Assembly: GCF_030272615.1 (NCBI RefSeq)
Contig: NC_081406.1
Location: 188,214,391 to 188,278,390, forward strand
Origin: Cryptomeria japonica
Taxonomy: Eukaryota; Streptophyta; Pinopsida; Cupressales; Cupressaceae
Reading direction: 5' to 3'
Length of the DNA: 64,000 bases
The translations under genes and the position numbers were made by a program. Of this stretch, positions 23,193 through 34,980 are shown one piece after another. Position 1 is the first letter of the stretch; every line of letters starts with the position of its first letter. Below the pieces are notes generated by a model, which was not told the DNA's origin, searched no databases, and saw nothing but the letters and a program-made list of their open reading frames with translations.

Positions 23193-24003
23193 TGTTAGGG
23201 GTCCCATAGATACTGAGAGGGGGGGGTGAATTAGTATCTAACTGGTAATAAGAATTTCTTAAGTTAAAACATGTAGAACATAAAATAACAGTGTACCGGT
23301 ATGCAAGAAATAATGCAATAAACAGAATCAAGAATATCCACATGAAAACTACACCATAACACAAGATGTTTAACGAGGAAACTCGGTGTGGGAAAAACCT
23401 CGGTGGGATTTATGACCCACAATATTCACTCACTAGCCAATAAGAGAATATTACTTACAATAGGGGCCTGCACATGCAGGAAGGCCAACTGCCTAGAGCT
23501 CACTGCTTAATGGGAAGTCACACTGACTTACAATAAGGATTATACTAATCCAATGACTTGTATTGCTTTACAATAGCATCTCAAATGCTAGATTCAGTAT
23601 CGGTTCTTGCTCTATTCTTTACATATACCCTTGACCTATAATTCGCACATTAGGTCTGCCTAATAATTTTCTTTATGCACTTCACATCACCTATATCACT
23701 TTTTTAAATGTCTATAATGATCTCCTTTATATATAAGAGTCATTTTACAATTTGCCAAGTCGGCTTACAATAATAAACAAAATATTACATAACACAAATC
23801 CTGTCGGCCTCTATTCCAGTATACATATTTTCTTCTATGCCAGTGTCGGTGTAGAGTGATTTGTTGATGCTGGTGCACTGTCTTGCTTGTGTAATGCTTT
23901 GTTGGTATAATGTCTTGCTGGTGCCATAGGATTGCAAGGCTGCCATCAATGACAAAACCTTCAATCACATACAATGTCTCATTGGAGTGTCCATATGCCA
24001 ATA
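23193..24003 (-). repeat. E2 3' LTR
   Basis: It starts TGTTAGGGGTCCC in plus orientation and ends CCAATA, where the normal terminal CA has become TA. It is 811 bases, against 870 for the right LTR. The length difference is mostly a 57-base duplication in the other LTR. Minus-strand TATA box (TATATAAAGG) at 23724-23733. Confidence 0.9.
23208..23239 (-). promoter_or_regulatory. Conserved U5 hairpin (E2 left copy)
   Basis: AGATACT (23208-23214) pairs with AGTATCT (23233-23239), extended inward by one G-T wobble and one A-T pair. The loop carries the G-run. Confidence 0.7.
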
Positions 24004-24246
24004 ATCTCCCCTTTTGGCATTGATGGCAACACTCATGAGAAATTTCAAAAAGTATCCAAAATATGTAGTCCAAAAATTTTTTACCAAAAATATGAGTGCT
24101 CCCCCTGAACATATGATTCCTATGTTTTGAACTTTCTCATTCCACTACTCCCCCTTTGGCATCAATGACAAAGGTTGTCAAGATGTCAGTAGAGTTTGTA
24201 GTTTCATCTATCCATATCCTCAACCCTATAGCTGGGTAGTTATTAT
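24004..24246 (-). promoter_or_regulatory. E2 3' untranslated region with serial purine tracts
   Basis: The PPT lies at 24006-24017 beside the LTR. Similar tracts lie at about 24098-24106 and 24144-24157. The first and last are each followed by a near-identical GGCAT(T/C)(G/A)ATG word, as if the whole PPT module were duplicated. Confidence 0.65.
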
Positions 24247-27200
24247 CTAAAAAAGATCTCCCAAAATTAATTTTATACTATCCATAAACTTTTTACTATC
24301 TTTTATTGTTGTTTCAGTCCTCTTTACTGTACCAGTGAGATGTTGCAAATGCTTTGCTAGTGTTTTGCTGCCTTGTGTTAGTGCCTCTGAAATTTCCTTC
24401 TGCAAAGATGCTAAATAGTCCAATCTTGGACTCAGTTTAGATCTCAAATGCTTTGCCTTGTTTATTATTCTCTCTTTCTCTCTTTCCAGTTTGAGCAATT
24501 CTTCCTCAAAATTTGCTATCTTCTCTTCAAAAACTGATAATGAATTCGGTGAGTTGATAGAATTGTTTGCAAGCTTATTTATCTCATCCTGTGTCTTGCT
24601 TATTTTCTTGTCAATATCTATAGTCAAAAATTTTGTTTTACATGTATCTTTATACGTATTTTTGTATTCTTTCAACAAACTACATAGTTCTGGTAGAAGT
24701 GTGTCAAAATTTTTGTTACACTTCTTTATTTCCTCATCAAAGAATTTCTGTTTCTCTTTTTCTACCTTGTCCTTTACTGAATCTTCCTTTATTTTCTCAA
24801 TGCTTTCAAAAATATATTTACACAATGTGTCCAATTGTCCTAAAGAGTCTTTATTATCTATATTACAGTTTGGAGCTATTGCCTTCAAAATTTGTATTGA
24901 ATCATCAATTATTTTCTTAATGGAGTCTAATAATACCTCAGTCACATTTGTTGACTTGAATGTTGATGATGACCCAACAATCTGAGTGCCGATGGAAGTA
25001 ACCATGCTTGTATTGACCTCTGGCAGGTCAGTTTGTGTCTGCATGTCTTTTAGTACTGGTTTTCCTACTTCACTACTTACCGGTGGCACTGTTTCCTTAT
25101 GAACCTGTTCCGGAGCCTTTAGCTCTGATCGTTTCTCTGAATGTTGTGTTGTCTCTGTCTGTGCCTCAGATTCTACCTTTTTCTCTACATCTTGTGTTGG
25201 TTTCTCTGTTTCCCTTGCTACCGGAGGCTCTTTAGCCATATTTGACTTGTCAGTTGTATCTTTATCAACTATTATGTTGATCTTTTGGGTATCAACATTT
25301 ACAGTATACAAAACTTCAGTATTAGGATTGCTATCCTTTGTATCCATACTTTTTGCTGCTGGTTGATCTTCAGTAGTTGTAATTTTCATAGGTGGGGGTA
25401 GGTTGTCTTTAACTTTTATGCTTGGTGGTGCACCAATTTTGCCTTTCCCCTTGTCCCTATCCTTCTGATATACCTTTATAGGCTTAGGTTTCCTGTATTC
25501 TTCTTGTTTTTCCTTGTCAACCAAGAATATGTCCCAACCATCTTCTATTTTCTCTATTACTTCAGTAACTCTTCCTACCATCAGTGAAATGTGCCGGTGT
25601 GCAGTAGAGAATACTGACCGGTTCGCCTGAGCAATCAAATCATCAATTTCCTTGGGAGAGTTTACTGGATACACAACAAGTAGTTTCTCTATTTTTATTT
25701 TCTTATCTAATTCAATCACTGCTTGCCTTCTAGCTTCTAACCTTTTGTACAAATCATCAGGAATTTCATTTTCTACTTCCATCAAAAATTTCTTGTACAT
25801 GTCCATAAGTAGTATCACACCTTCCTCAAATTGCTCTTTTTCATCAGCAGATAGGGTGTCGTAAATTTTCTCTATGTTTTTCAGTTTTCCTTCCTCTGTG
25901 ATTTCATTTAACAATATATCTAGAGGTGCCAAGTCACTATTTGTTATTTTCTTTTTCTTTGGTTTCAGCTTTTTCTTGGGTGTGGCCTTTCTAACTAGAG
26001 ATCTCATTGCTTGTTGCTTTTGCCTTGTCCTTCTAGGTGAAGGAGTGGTTGCCGGTGAGGGATCTCTTTTTCTAACAACTCTTTTAAAAGTTGCTGGCAT
26101 GTCACCTTCCGAACAAGTACCTACCAGTGATAGGTGAGTTTCAGGTTGTGGGGCTGCCAACTCATCCTCTGTTATGTCAGTTTTCATTAGTACATCTTCC
26201 TTAATGGCCTTTGCTTGCCTAGATCCTTTCCTCACAAATGCCTCAACCTTCTTTACTCTTTTCTTTGATTGTATTTGGCTTTCTATGGTCTCAGCACTAC
26301 CAAATACTTCTTCCTTGGGTTCATTGGGGGCTTCTTGAAGTGCTTTAGCATAAGTTTCAACTATGTGATCATCTGTCTCATAGCCCATTTTGGTTACCCA
26401 AATTGTCCTTGGGATGACTGCTTCCATCCAGATTTCATCTTTCTTAATAAAAAAACATATATCATCTTTGTATTTGTCTACTATTTTCTGGGATAACCTT
26501 ATTCTTTGCTTCATTTTTGTTTTCAATGCTTGAAAAAAGTCATGAATATTGTTCTCCTTGTTCTCACCAATGGTATTGAATAGTTCTGTCAATTGTTTTC
26601 CTACCGGTATGTCATATCCAAGTTCTTTATAACCTATATCGGGAATCTATTTTGTTATGTGTAGCATTAGACATACCAATAGATTTCCAAATCTGAAAGT
26701 TCCTTTCTTGTCCTTCTTTATCTTTCCAAGGTTGTCTATTAATTCATCCTTTAACCATTCATAGATGTCAATTTTTGCATTGTCTGTTACCATATCATAA
26801 GCACTCTTAATGCATAAACTTGAAACTGAGTTAATTCTATTAGCATGAGTGGCTTTGTAACCTAATATCATACTTATGAATCTCACATTGATATCTTTTA
26901 CATCATTAACCCTTAGAGATCTCTTATCGAATGTTGCATCTGTTAGTTTTGTAACTAGGTCATTTGGAACCTTCTTGGTTTTGTTTGGTCTCTTATCGAT
27001 GGTTGGTAACCCTGTGACAGCTTTCACAGCTTCCTTGGTGATCTTATGGATTGCATCTAGCTAGAAAAATTCTCCATGAACTTTGCTGAACACTATCCTA
27101 ATCACATCCTTAAGGAGTTCAGGAATGCTAAGGATTTATGTGAATCCTAGGGTTTCAATAACCTTGTGTTCAGCTTTAACATTGTGGGTATCATCACACA

Positions 27201-27435
27201 TTACGGTTTTATACATGGTTTTGATTTCCTCATCTCCTAATTCTTCAATGTTGTAGTGGATGTACATTCTAGGGTCTTTAGCATATACAACACCTTTAGG
27301 GATTTGAGAAAAAGCACCTAAGGTATCATCCTTCTTTGCTATCTCGGGGACTAACTGAAATATAGGCCTAGGTCTTTTAATTACTTCAACAATAGTAGGG
27401 TTTTCTATGTATTCAATTGCAGAGGTGGATGCCAT
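24247..27435 (-). pseudogene. E2 ORF2: about 1060 codons, conserved protein of unknown family, three stops
   Basis: One frame from MASTSAIEYIEN (27435) to the stop at 24247, broken only by three stops (near 27136, 27061 and 26650). The N-terminal 370 residues are globular and align by eye with E1 ORF2 (FSQIPKGVV, MILGYKATHANRINSV, KYKDDICFFIKKDEIWMEAV). Residues 370-720 are Lys/Glu/Pro/Thr-rich and probably disordered. Residues 720-1060 are helical with coiled-coil character (KTRDEINKLANN-like heptads, FEEKIANFEEELLKLERE). No catalytic motif of any retroelement enzyme is visible. It is the least damaged copy of this protein here. Function unknown; a large structural protein acting with the knuckle-bearing ORF1 is a guess. 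Confidence 0.8.
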
Positions 27436-27737
27436 GATTAAATATCTTTTTTTGCCTTGGATGGATGATTTCTTAGAGTGTGCTTGCTTCTTGCTCGATA
27501 TGCCTTAGCTCAGAATCTTCGCACTGTCTGAAAATTTGAAATCACAGTGAAATGAAATGGAGCCAAAACCTTATTTTTATAATGTCTTTTTTCCATCTAC
27601 CACATTAATTGCATTTCGGTTAAGTATTCACTTAACATTGTATGCTGGTAATAAGTAATTTTCAACTTCTTATCTCTAACCGAGGGAATAATTAGCACTT
27701 GTGTCATTTGATTGCCAAACCCTCAAGGAAATTTTCT

Positions 27738-28894
27738 TCAATTAGATGAAGATCTTCCTGCCAGTGGGGCACTGCTTTGTCTTTCCGGTGAAGCATCACT
27801 TTGTCCTACCGGTGGAGCATTGATTGGTTCTACCAGTGGAGATGTATTCCCAATATTTAGATCTGTTTTTCTAATCCATTGCTTTGAGAATTCTTGCTTA
27901 ACCTCTTCAACTTTTTCCTTACCTTTCAAGCTAGCACTTTTTTTGTCTACCGGTGTACCTTTACTTCTACAAAATTTAGCAATATGCCCAATCTTGTTAC
28001 ATCCATAACAAGTTACATTATTCTTCTGAATAGCTTTCCCATAACCTATGCCGGTTTGTGTCTGTATTGATTTGATAAATGTCCAAATCTTCCACAAACA
28101 TAACATCTCACATTCATTCTGCAGTTTTTAGAGTTATGACCAACTTTATTTCATTTTGAACATTGACCGGTGGGTGTATTGATATTCTGATAATTCCTAG
28201 ATCTACATTCATTTGCTCTATGACCATACTTATTACAGTTAAAGCATTTTCCATTGAATTTATAAGCATTAGGTTGTCTTATCGGTTTGCTGTGATCTTG
28301 AGTATTTGCAGTACCGGAGCTTTCACCAACTTCAAAGCCAATTCCAAAAGTGTCACCTTTAGGTTTTTGATTCTTCAGTAAGGTACCAAGTTCCTCTGAG
28401 CTTTTCTTGAATTTTTCTTTGTGTTGATTTGTAGTTTCCAGTTCCCTTTCCAAGATTTCTTTTTGTCTCATCAGTTCATTTGAGTCATTCTGAGTATGCA
28501 TCAGATCTATCTTCAACATGTCATTTTCATAGCTAAGTCTTGTGTTCTCATTTGTTGCATCACTTAGTCTTCTGGTCAATTCTTCTTTATTCTTCTTTCT
28601 ATCCTCAATCTCATTGCAAAATCTCATAGTCATATCCTGCATTTCATTTTTTGTTGTCATGATCTCTTGTTTCAACTTGCTTATCATATCATTAAATGAT
28701 TCCTTTTCATCATTCTCATTTTGCAGTTTTTCACAGAGTTCTCTTCTCTTATTTCTTGCAACAGCAAAATTTTCTTGAAGTGCCTGAATGATATCCTGAG
28801 CTGCTCTCAAATCATCTTCTAATTTGATATTTTTCAATTTCTCTACATCATAGTCTGTAAGAGCTCCTTCAAGTTGCTTCATCAGATTTTCCAT
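27738..28894 (-). pseudogene. E2 ORF1, lightly damaged: coiled coil plus four CCHC knuckles (Gag-like)
   Basis: Start MENLMKQLEG (28894). About 190 residues of coiled coil, then GIGFEVGESSGT and a basic linker. Four knuckles follow: CFNCNKYGHRANEC (about 28205-28250), CSK-stop-NKVGHNSKNC (about 28130-28175), CYVCGRFGHLSNQY (last Cys lost, about 28075-28115) and CYGCNKIGHIAKFC (about 27966-28010). A frameshift lies between the third and fourth. A C-terminal tail rich in Pro, Ala, Ser and Gly runs to 27738. The knuckles imply RNA binding. The 302 bases from 27436 to 27737 before ORF2 show no gene. Confidence 0.8.
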
Positions 28895-28951
28895 CTTTAC
28901 CGGTGTCAAGATCTTCCTCAAGTTGTTAGGCTTCTAAAAATAGAGGACCAG

Positions 28952-28963
28952 GCTCTGATACCA
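28952..28963 (-). promoter_or_regulatory. E2 primer-binding site for initiator tRNA-Met
   Basis: The minus strand reads TGGTATCAGAGC, identical to the E1 site and likewise two bases from the LTR. Confidence 0.92.
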
Positions 28964-28982
28964 ATTGTTAGGAATCCCACAA

Positions 28983-29012
28983 ATACTGAGAGGGGGGGGG
29001 GTGAATCAATAT
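28983..29012 (-). promoter_or_regulatory. Conserved U5 hairpin (E2 right copy)
   Basis: ATACTGA (28983-28989) faces TCAATAT (29006-29012), with one C-A mismatch in seven pairs and a G-run loop. It is two dozen bases from the primer site. Confidence 0.6.
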
Positions 29013-29659
29013 CTAACCGGTAATAATAATTTCTTAAGTTAAAACATGCAGAACATAAAATAACAGTGTACCGGTATGCAAGAAATAATGCAATAAACAG
29101 AATCAAGAATATCCACATGAAAAGTACACCACAACACAAGATGTTTAATGAGGAAACCTGGTGTGGGAAAAACCTTGGTGGGATTTGTGACCCACAATAT
29201 TCACTCACTGGCCAATAAGAGAATATTACTTACAATAGGGGCCTGCACATGCAGGAAGGCTAGCTGCCTAGAGCTCACTGCTCAATGGGAAGTCACACTG
29301 ACTTACAATAAGGATTATAATAATCCAATGACTTGTACCACTTTACAATAACATCTCCAATGCTAGATTCAGTATCGGTTCTTGCTCTGTTCTTTACATA
29401 TACCCTTGACCTATAATTCGCACATTAAGTCTGCCTAATAATTTTCTTTATGCACTTCACATCACCTATATCACTTTTTTAAATGTCTATAATGATCTCC
29501 TTTATATACAAGAGTCATTTTACAATTTGCCAAGTTGGCTTACAATAATAAACAAAATATTACATAACAAAAATCCTGTCAGCCTCTGTGCCAGTATACA
29601 TATTTTCTTCTGTGCCGGTGCCGATGTAGAGTGATCTATTGATGTTGGTGCACTGTCTT

Positions 29660-29773
29660 GCCTGTGTAATGCTTTGTCGGTATAATGTCTTGCCGGTGCC
29701 ATAGGATTGCAAGGCTGCCTGTGTAATGCTTTGCCGGTATAATGTCTTGCCGGTACTATAGGATTGCAAGGTT
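29660..29773. repeat. 57-base tandem duplication in the E2 5' LTR
   Basis: Units 29660-29716 and 29717-29773 begin GCCTGTGTAATGCTTTG. The other LTR has a single unit, so the duplication arose after insertion, or in the template by slippage. Confidence 0.8.
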
Positions 29774-29840
29774 ACCATCAATGACAAAACCTTCAATCAC
29801 ATATAATGTCTCATTGGAGTGTCCATATGCCAACAATCTT

Positions 29841-30290
29841 AACAAGGGCTAGGATTGAAAGTTAATCAATCCATGTTTACAATTCTCACCAATGAAATGG
29901 TGAAAATTGTCAACAAGAGGTTTCTTGAGAGGAGATGAAAGAAGCATTAAATGCTTGAGAAGACATGGAGGCTACCTTAGGAGGTAAGGGTTAAGGTTAG
30001 ACTAGGGTTATCCATTGAATAAAGATTTTACCCAAGGGGTAAACTCTTGTGCAAGGGATAAAGGGATAACCAAGATTAAAGCCATGAATGCTTGATAAGA
30101 CCCTTGAGTTAGATGAGGGTTGATTTATAGAGAAAGTCTCTAATCATGCAAGAAGGTTGAGTTAATCATTAATGGTTATGTAAGAACCTTAAATGGTTTG
30201 GAAGACTTTAAGGGTTAACTTGTTGATGATATAAAGCCTTTAATGGTTTTAAAGACTTTGGAGCCTTTGAGAAGTGACTTCTATTTTCTT
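29841..30290 (-). repeat. E4 3' LTR, right part, fused to truncated integrase
   Basis: The reverse complement aligns with 38750-39236 of the E5 LTR (for example words around CCTCCTAAGGTA and GACAATTGTCACCATTTC). The first 400 or so bases of the LTR (38328-38740 in E5) are missing here, and the sequence runs directly into integrase code. Confidence 0.75.
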
Positions 30291-30825
30291 AGGATTGTGA
30301 CAATAATTAGAAGAAGGATGAATTTTCCCTACTAAATCAAGTCCCCATTGACAGAAAGGCCAAGATGTGGTGAACAAATGTAGCTCATGTGTTGGTGCAT
30401 GGATACGATTGCCATGAATTTGGCACTTAGGACATTTCTTTGCAAATTGATAAGACTCTTTCTCCATTGTCGACTAGTAATATCCCATTCTTAGAAATTT
30501 CTTGGTGAGAGTAGGACCACTTGAATGCGTACCGTAGATACCCTCATGAAGCTCGTGTAAGGAAGAGTCAGATTCATTACGATTGAGGCATCGAAGAAGC
30601 GTACCATCTAGACCTCGATGGTAAAGGGTGTCAGTAGTTAAAGTATAATAGGAAGCTTGCCAGATGAAGCTGCATTTTTTGGTTATGAGACAGGTCGAGT
30701 GGAAGGGTATTGTTCTTAAGATAATCATAAATTATCCTGTATAGAGGGGAGTCTGAATTGGTTAAGGCATAGATGACTTGGGATGCAAAATTATCATAGG
30801 CTAGGGAAAACAATTGCTCTACCAA
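30291..30825 (-). pseudogene. E4 integrase, truncated in the catalytic core
   Basis: The zinc-binding region (HELHEGIYGTHSSGPTLTKK, then AKKCPKCQIHG) and the first catalytic Asp (WGLDLVGKIHPSS) are readable. Homology stops at about 30291, where E6 continues with HKFIITATKYFTKW. The second Asp, Glu and the whole C-terminus are absent. A frameshift also lies near 30730. Confidence 0.85.
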
Positions 30826-30859
30826 GAACTCATAACGACTCTATTTCTCTGGAATTTGA

Positions 30860-31253
30860 AGTAGTGAAGCGATAGTGGCCATTGCATCGACAACTTTGTT
30901 GTCCAATCTTGGTATTTGTTCGAAGGTGATGTGTACAAAGTACTATTTGAAATCATCCACCATTCTCTTATAGAGCATTAACTTATCATCCTTTGTCTAG
31001 TATTCATTGTTAATCTGATTGATGACTAATTAAGAATCCCCATACACTCTCAGTTCTATGATTCTCCATTCCACAATCATTTTGATTCCCATCACTAGAG
31101 CTTCATATTCAAAGATGTTGTTGGTGCATAGAAACATCAGTCTATAAGATCATGGAATTGATTGTGGAATTGTGTGCCCTTCTGGAGTGACAAAAAGGAT
31201 GCTGACACCTGATCCATGTTGTGTATATGATCCATCAAAGTACAAGGTCCATT
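30860..31253 (-). pseudogene. E4 archaeal-type RNase H, after RT, catalytic residues intact
   Basis: Read in one minus frame: TLYFDGSY (Asp), CTNNIFEYEAL (Glu), RVYGDS-stop-LVI (Asp), NKVVDAMATIAS (Asp). All four metal-binding residues are kept although stops interrupt the frame. The position between gRNH and integrase is the usual Tat layout. Confidence 0.75.
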
Positions 31254-31414
31254 GTATAGGTGTGACAGTGAGTATATCCATGTCCAGAAATTCCACTTGC
31301 ACTGGTTGTTGATTTGGTAACGGTGCTTCAACCAGTTGATCTTCAATTACCTATCCTTTGATAGCCTGATGTTCTATGTACAGGTTATCAAACTCACTAA
31401 TAATCATGACCCAC

Positions 31415-31790
31415 TTATCCAATCATCCTATAAAGAGTTGCTTTGCTGAGTAAATACTTGAGAGGATCAATTTTTTCTACTAGCTTGATTGTGTGAGCTA
31501 GCATGTATTGGCGAAACTTTTGAGAGGTGAACACCATGGCTAAGAAAGCCTTCTCAATGAATATATAATTTAGCTCATATTCGTTTAAAGTTCTGCTGAT
31601 GTAATATATAGCATGTTCCTTGCCTTCTGGATCTTCTTGTGCTAGCAATGTCCCTAATGATACTTGAGTTGTTGATATGTAGAGAATGAGCGGCTTGCCT
31701 GATATTGGTGGTACCAAAACTAGAAGATTCATTGGATATTGCTTGATCTGGTGAAATGATTCTGCACACTTGTCTTCCCATCTAAAAGGT
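31415..31790 (-). pseudogene. E4 connection-type RNase H (gRNH), inactive
   Basis: PLILYISTTQVSLGTLLAQED lacks the Asp of active RNase H; YYISRTLNEYELNYIFIEKAFLAMVFTSQKFRQYML follows. The loss is shared with E6, so it is ancestral and not recent decay. Confidence 0.8.
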
Positions 31791-31842
31791 ATGTTCTTGT
31801 GGAGAAGATGATTGAAAGGGAGAAATTTATCTGCTAGTTGGG

Positions 31843-33180
31843 CTATGAATCGCCTGATAGACTGCAACTTTCCTTGTAGAGATCTAATTTGGCTAATGTT
31901 CCTAGGAGATGGCATCTCCATGATGGCCTATACCTCACTGGGTCTACTTCAATGCCCTTTTCTGACATAATGTAGCCTAATAATTTGCCTGATGTTACCT
32001 CGAAGACACACTTCTTAGGGTTTAGTCTAACCTTGAATTGCTCCAATCTTTGAAATATTTTATCCAATATGCCCAGATGTTTTGCCCAAGTGAATGATTT
32101 AGCTAGTAAATCATCCACATAGTCTTCCATGAAGTTATGCATCATATCGTGGAAGATTGGTGTCATGGCTCTTTGATAAGTTGCTCCCACATTTTTCAAG
32201 TTGAAAGGCATGATGTTCCAATAATATGTTCTCCATGGATAGGTGAACGCAGTTTTATCTTGATCCTTTGGGGCAATTTTGATTTGATTATAGCCAGAGA
32301 AACCATCCATTAATGATAACATTGCATGTCTTGATGTTAGATCCACAATTAAGTTGATGCTTGGCAAAGGAAAGACATCCTTTGGACATTCTTTGTTGAC
32401 ATCTCTAAAATATGTGGATATTTTGATTCTTCCATCAGGTTTTGCAACTGGTACAATGTTTGAAATCCATTCAACATAGTCTATAGGTCGGATAAATCCG
32501 ATGTCTAATAACTTCTTTAGTTCTACTTTGACCAATAATGCTACAGGTAGATTCATTTTTCTTAATTTTTGTTTGACCAACTTATCTCCTGGAGTAGTGG
32601 ATAAATGATGCATGATCAGGTTTGGATCTATTCTAGGCATATCAACATAGGACCAAGAAAAATTGATTTTCTTTTCCTTGAAGAATTTGATAAAATCTGG
32701 TTGCTCTTCTTTATTTAGTGATTTTGCTAGGTTTATGGCTTTGACTGCTACTTCAATACCGATGTTTATTGATTGAGTTGGCCCAATCAATATGGGTGAC
32801 CTCTCTTGATAGTGTTCAGGAAGAATGTCAAGTCTCTCATCTTTAGGCACCTCAAAAAGGTTTTCACCTGCAGATGTGTCCTTTATTTTTACTTTTTTGT
32901 GATCTAATACTGCTATTGACTGGTTTTCAGCATTAGATTCTTTGTTTCTTTTATTTTTGCAACTAAGAGACTTGTCACTCCCCTGATTGTAGATATAGTT
33001 ATTTTGTTCGCTGGTAAAGCATGTTTCTGAGTTGACTGAACATAGATACTGGACAATGGATTCATCATCTGGGAAAATTGGTATATCATGGTGTTTAGGT
33101 TCTTCCCACTCTATGAGATTAGGAAATACAAGTGGTAAGGAGTCATTTGGTGGGTTGAGATTGGGTGTGGTAAGTGTCAT
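31843..33180 (-). pseudogene. E4 reverse transcriptase and its N-terminal linker
   Basis: An open stretch of 445 codons. Residues 1-190 are an acidic linker shared with E6 (KVKIKDTSAGENLFEVPK). RT follows: WISNIVPVAKPDGRI, FPLPSINLIVD, LSLMDGFSGYNQI (first Asp), NIMPFNLKNVGATYQRAM, MEDYVDDLLAKS (YVDD box) and LNPKKCVFEVTSGKLLGY. The catalytic triad is intact. A frameshift near 31920 moves the thumb and RNase H into another frame. This is the longest open piece of RT in the window. Confidence 0.9.
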
Positions 33181-33859
33181 GATATAGGAATTGTTATAGT
33201 TGTTTGGGATATTGGTTAGGTTTATGATATTGTCAAGGTTTTTGATGGTATCATCTTTGATGTAGCCTTGTTTGTATTGTTGCTACTCGTTCTCATTAGC
33301 CTCATAGATATGTCGTGGTCTAAATTCAAGTGACTGAGACTCTGTGCCTTGTCCCTCCTGAGAAAGGGATGTGTATGAATGGATGGTACCTACATCGATA
33401 TCTTCAGTAACATCTATACAACTACCCCATTCATATTCATTAGAATCAGTTCCAGAATTACTATCCTAGAGTCTCTTACTGCTTCTAATAGGTATGTTGT
33501 ATGGTGAGAAAAGATCTTTGACAATTGATACCAATTTTGTATCTTTTCTAATTTTGAATTGGAGCCTACTTGTACTCTTTACATTTGTTCATACACTAAT
33601 TCTCCTTAGGAAGTAGGAATTTCTTCGGGTGGTGGCTCTACTTTGGTTTGCACAGGTTCTTGCACATGATGCACTTTCTTATAAGAGGCTTCTTCCCTTT
33701 GAATGACCAATTCCTCTTGTTGTTTCTCATTTTCTTGACTTTCTTTCTCTTTCCTCATCATTTTTGCTGCTTGGTGTAGTGCCTCTTTCCATGAGTTTTC
33801 ATTATATTTCTTCTTGGCTCTCCACTGAGGTTTCTGATACTTATTTTTCTTTTGCCTAG

Positions 33860-34020
33860 GTGGTACATGTTGTCCATGTCCCAGTCCTATTTTGTCTCGT
33901 GCAAATTGTGAAGGAGCTTGTAGAGGTTCTGTAATGCCTTCCTAACACTTGTCTGTAGGTCCTTTGCTGTTGTATCCCATCTGTTGCATGATCCAGAATC
34001 CTTTTCCATATTGTTGTGTT
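33860..34020 (-). other. E4 G-patch domain between protease and RT
   Basis: The minus strand reads YGKGFWIMQQMGYNSKG, then after a stop EGITEPLQAP and DKIGLGHG, matching the Gly-rich G-patch pattern (MGY..GxGxG...G..EP....GLG). E6 has the same domain in the same place. G-patches bind nucleic acids. Confidence 0.6.
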
Positions 34021-34163
34021 AGTATGGCCACCTCTAGGGTAGCAACTCTGACTTCTTCTTCATCCTTGTATAGCCAACTAAGGATGTCTTTCTCTTCTGA
34101 TTTATTTGCTAGTGTGCCCAAATGGATAAATTTGCCATCAAATTTGGTGATGGGTTGTGTTGC

Positions 34164-34760
34164 TTAATGTGTTGATGTAGAAGGTTGTCCATAATATTTT
34201 GGCAATGTTGGAAATTTCAAGAGACACAAGGGTTCAAAAGAGTATTCCACCATGCCTTGATCTTTGAATTTCATCTTTTGTTTGAAGTCTATGGATAAAG
34301 AATTGAGTTTTTCTTGATGATGATCAAATGTTGAGGAAGCTTGGGCCTCCCTATTGTATGGAACTAGGTTGTCTTGAGCTGCCCCCATAGCATTGCAATG
34401 CTGAAAAGGGTTATTATTGGCAAATATGGAAATTTCCTGTCTATTGTACGGGAACTTGATACACTGATGGTATGTCGAAGGCACTGCTTGCATTTCATGT
34501 ATCCAAGGACGACCCAATAGAATATTGTATGTTAAGTCTATGTCTAAGACTTGGCACATGGTGTCCTTTTGTATTGGTCCTACCTGAATAGGTAGTATCA
34601 CTGCTCCTTTGGATGACCTTTCTTCATCATCATAGGCCTTGATGGTGATCTTCTTGCTTGGATCAATAGACTACTCAGAGAAGCCCAATGCATGAATAAG
34701 CTTTAAAGTACAGATATTGAGACCAGATCCTCCATCTCTTAACACTTTTAAATCAATGGT
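34164..34760 (-). pseudogene. E4 aspartic protease and downstream segment
   Basis: LRDGGSGLNICTL near 34730 carries the catalytic Asp in the D-G-G form also seen in E6 (IDGGAGLNICTL). Then ITIKAYDDEERSSKGAV and, in the open part 34601-34164, DLTYNILLGRPWIHEMQAVPSTYHQCIKFP. Frame breaks lie near 34760. Confidence 0.8.
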
Positions 34761-34980
34761 TATAGACTAAGACTTCGATATGGAGTGGAGTGTTATGCAT
34801 ATGATTCAAAGAGACATCATCGTGTTCGGAAAAGGTAAGGTTATAAGGCCCTGTCATATGAGCCACCATGGCTTGGAATCTATTGATGTCCAAATCTTTA
34901 GGAACATTTGTTTTGACAAGTGCTTTCTCTAAGATGTCTTTGTGTTTTGGTGAGAGTTTGAGTAACTCGAGTATGGATAT

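Larger units (their letters stand above)
23193..29835 (-). mobile_element. E2: complete two-ORF, polymerase-less LTR element with target duplication
   Basis: The 5-base duplication ATCTT lies at 23188-23192 and 29836-29840. LTRs are 23193-24003 and 28966-29835. Between them on the minus strand are primer site, ORF1, ORF2 and purine tract. At 6643 bases it is the only E1/E2/E7-family copy fully inside the window, so it defines the structure. It contains no protease, RT, RNase H or integrase. It is inserted in the 3' LTR of E4, in the opposite direction to the plus strand, and splits that LTR cleanly. Confidence 0.95.
28966..29835 (-). repeat. E2 5' LTR
   Basis: It starts TGTTAGGAATCCC and ends CCAACA in plus orientation. 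Minus-strand TATATAAAGG lies at 29499-29508. The word CCGGT recurs many times. Confidence 0.92.
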
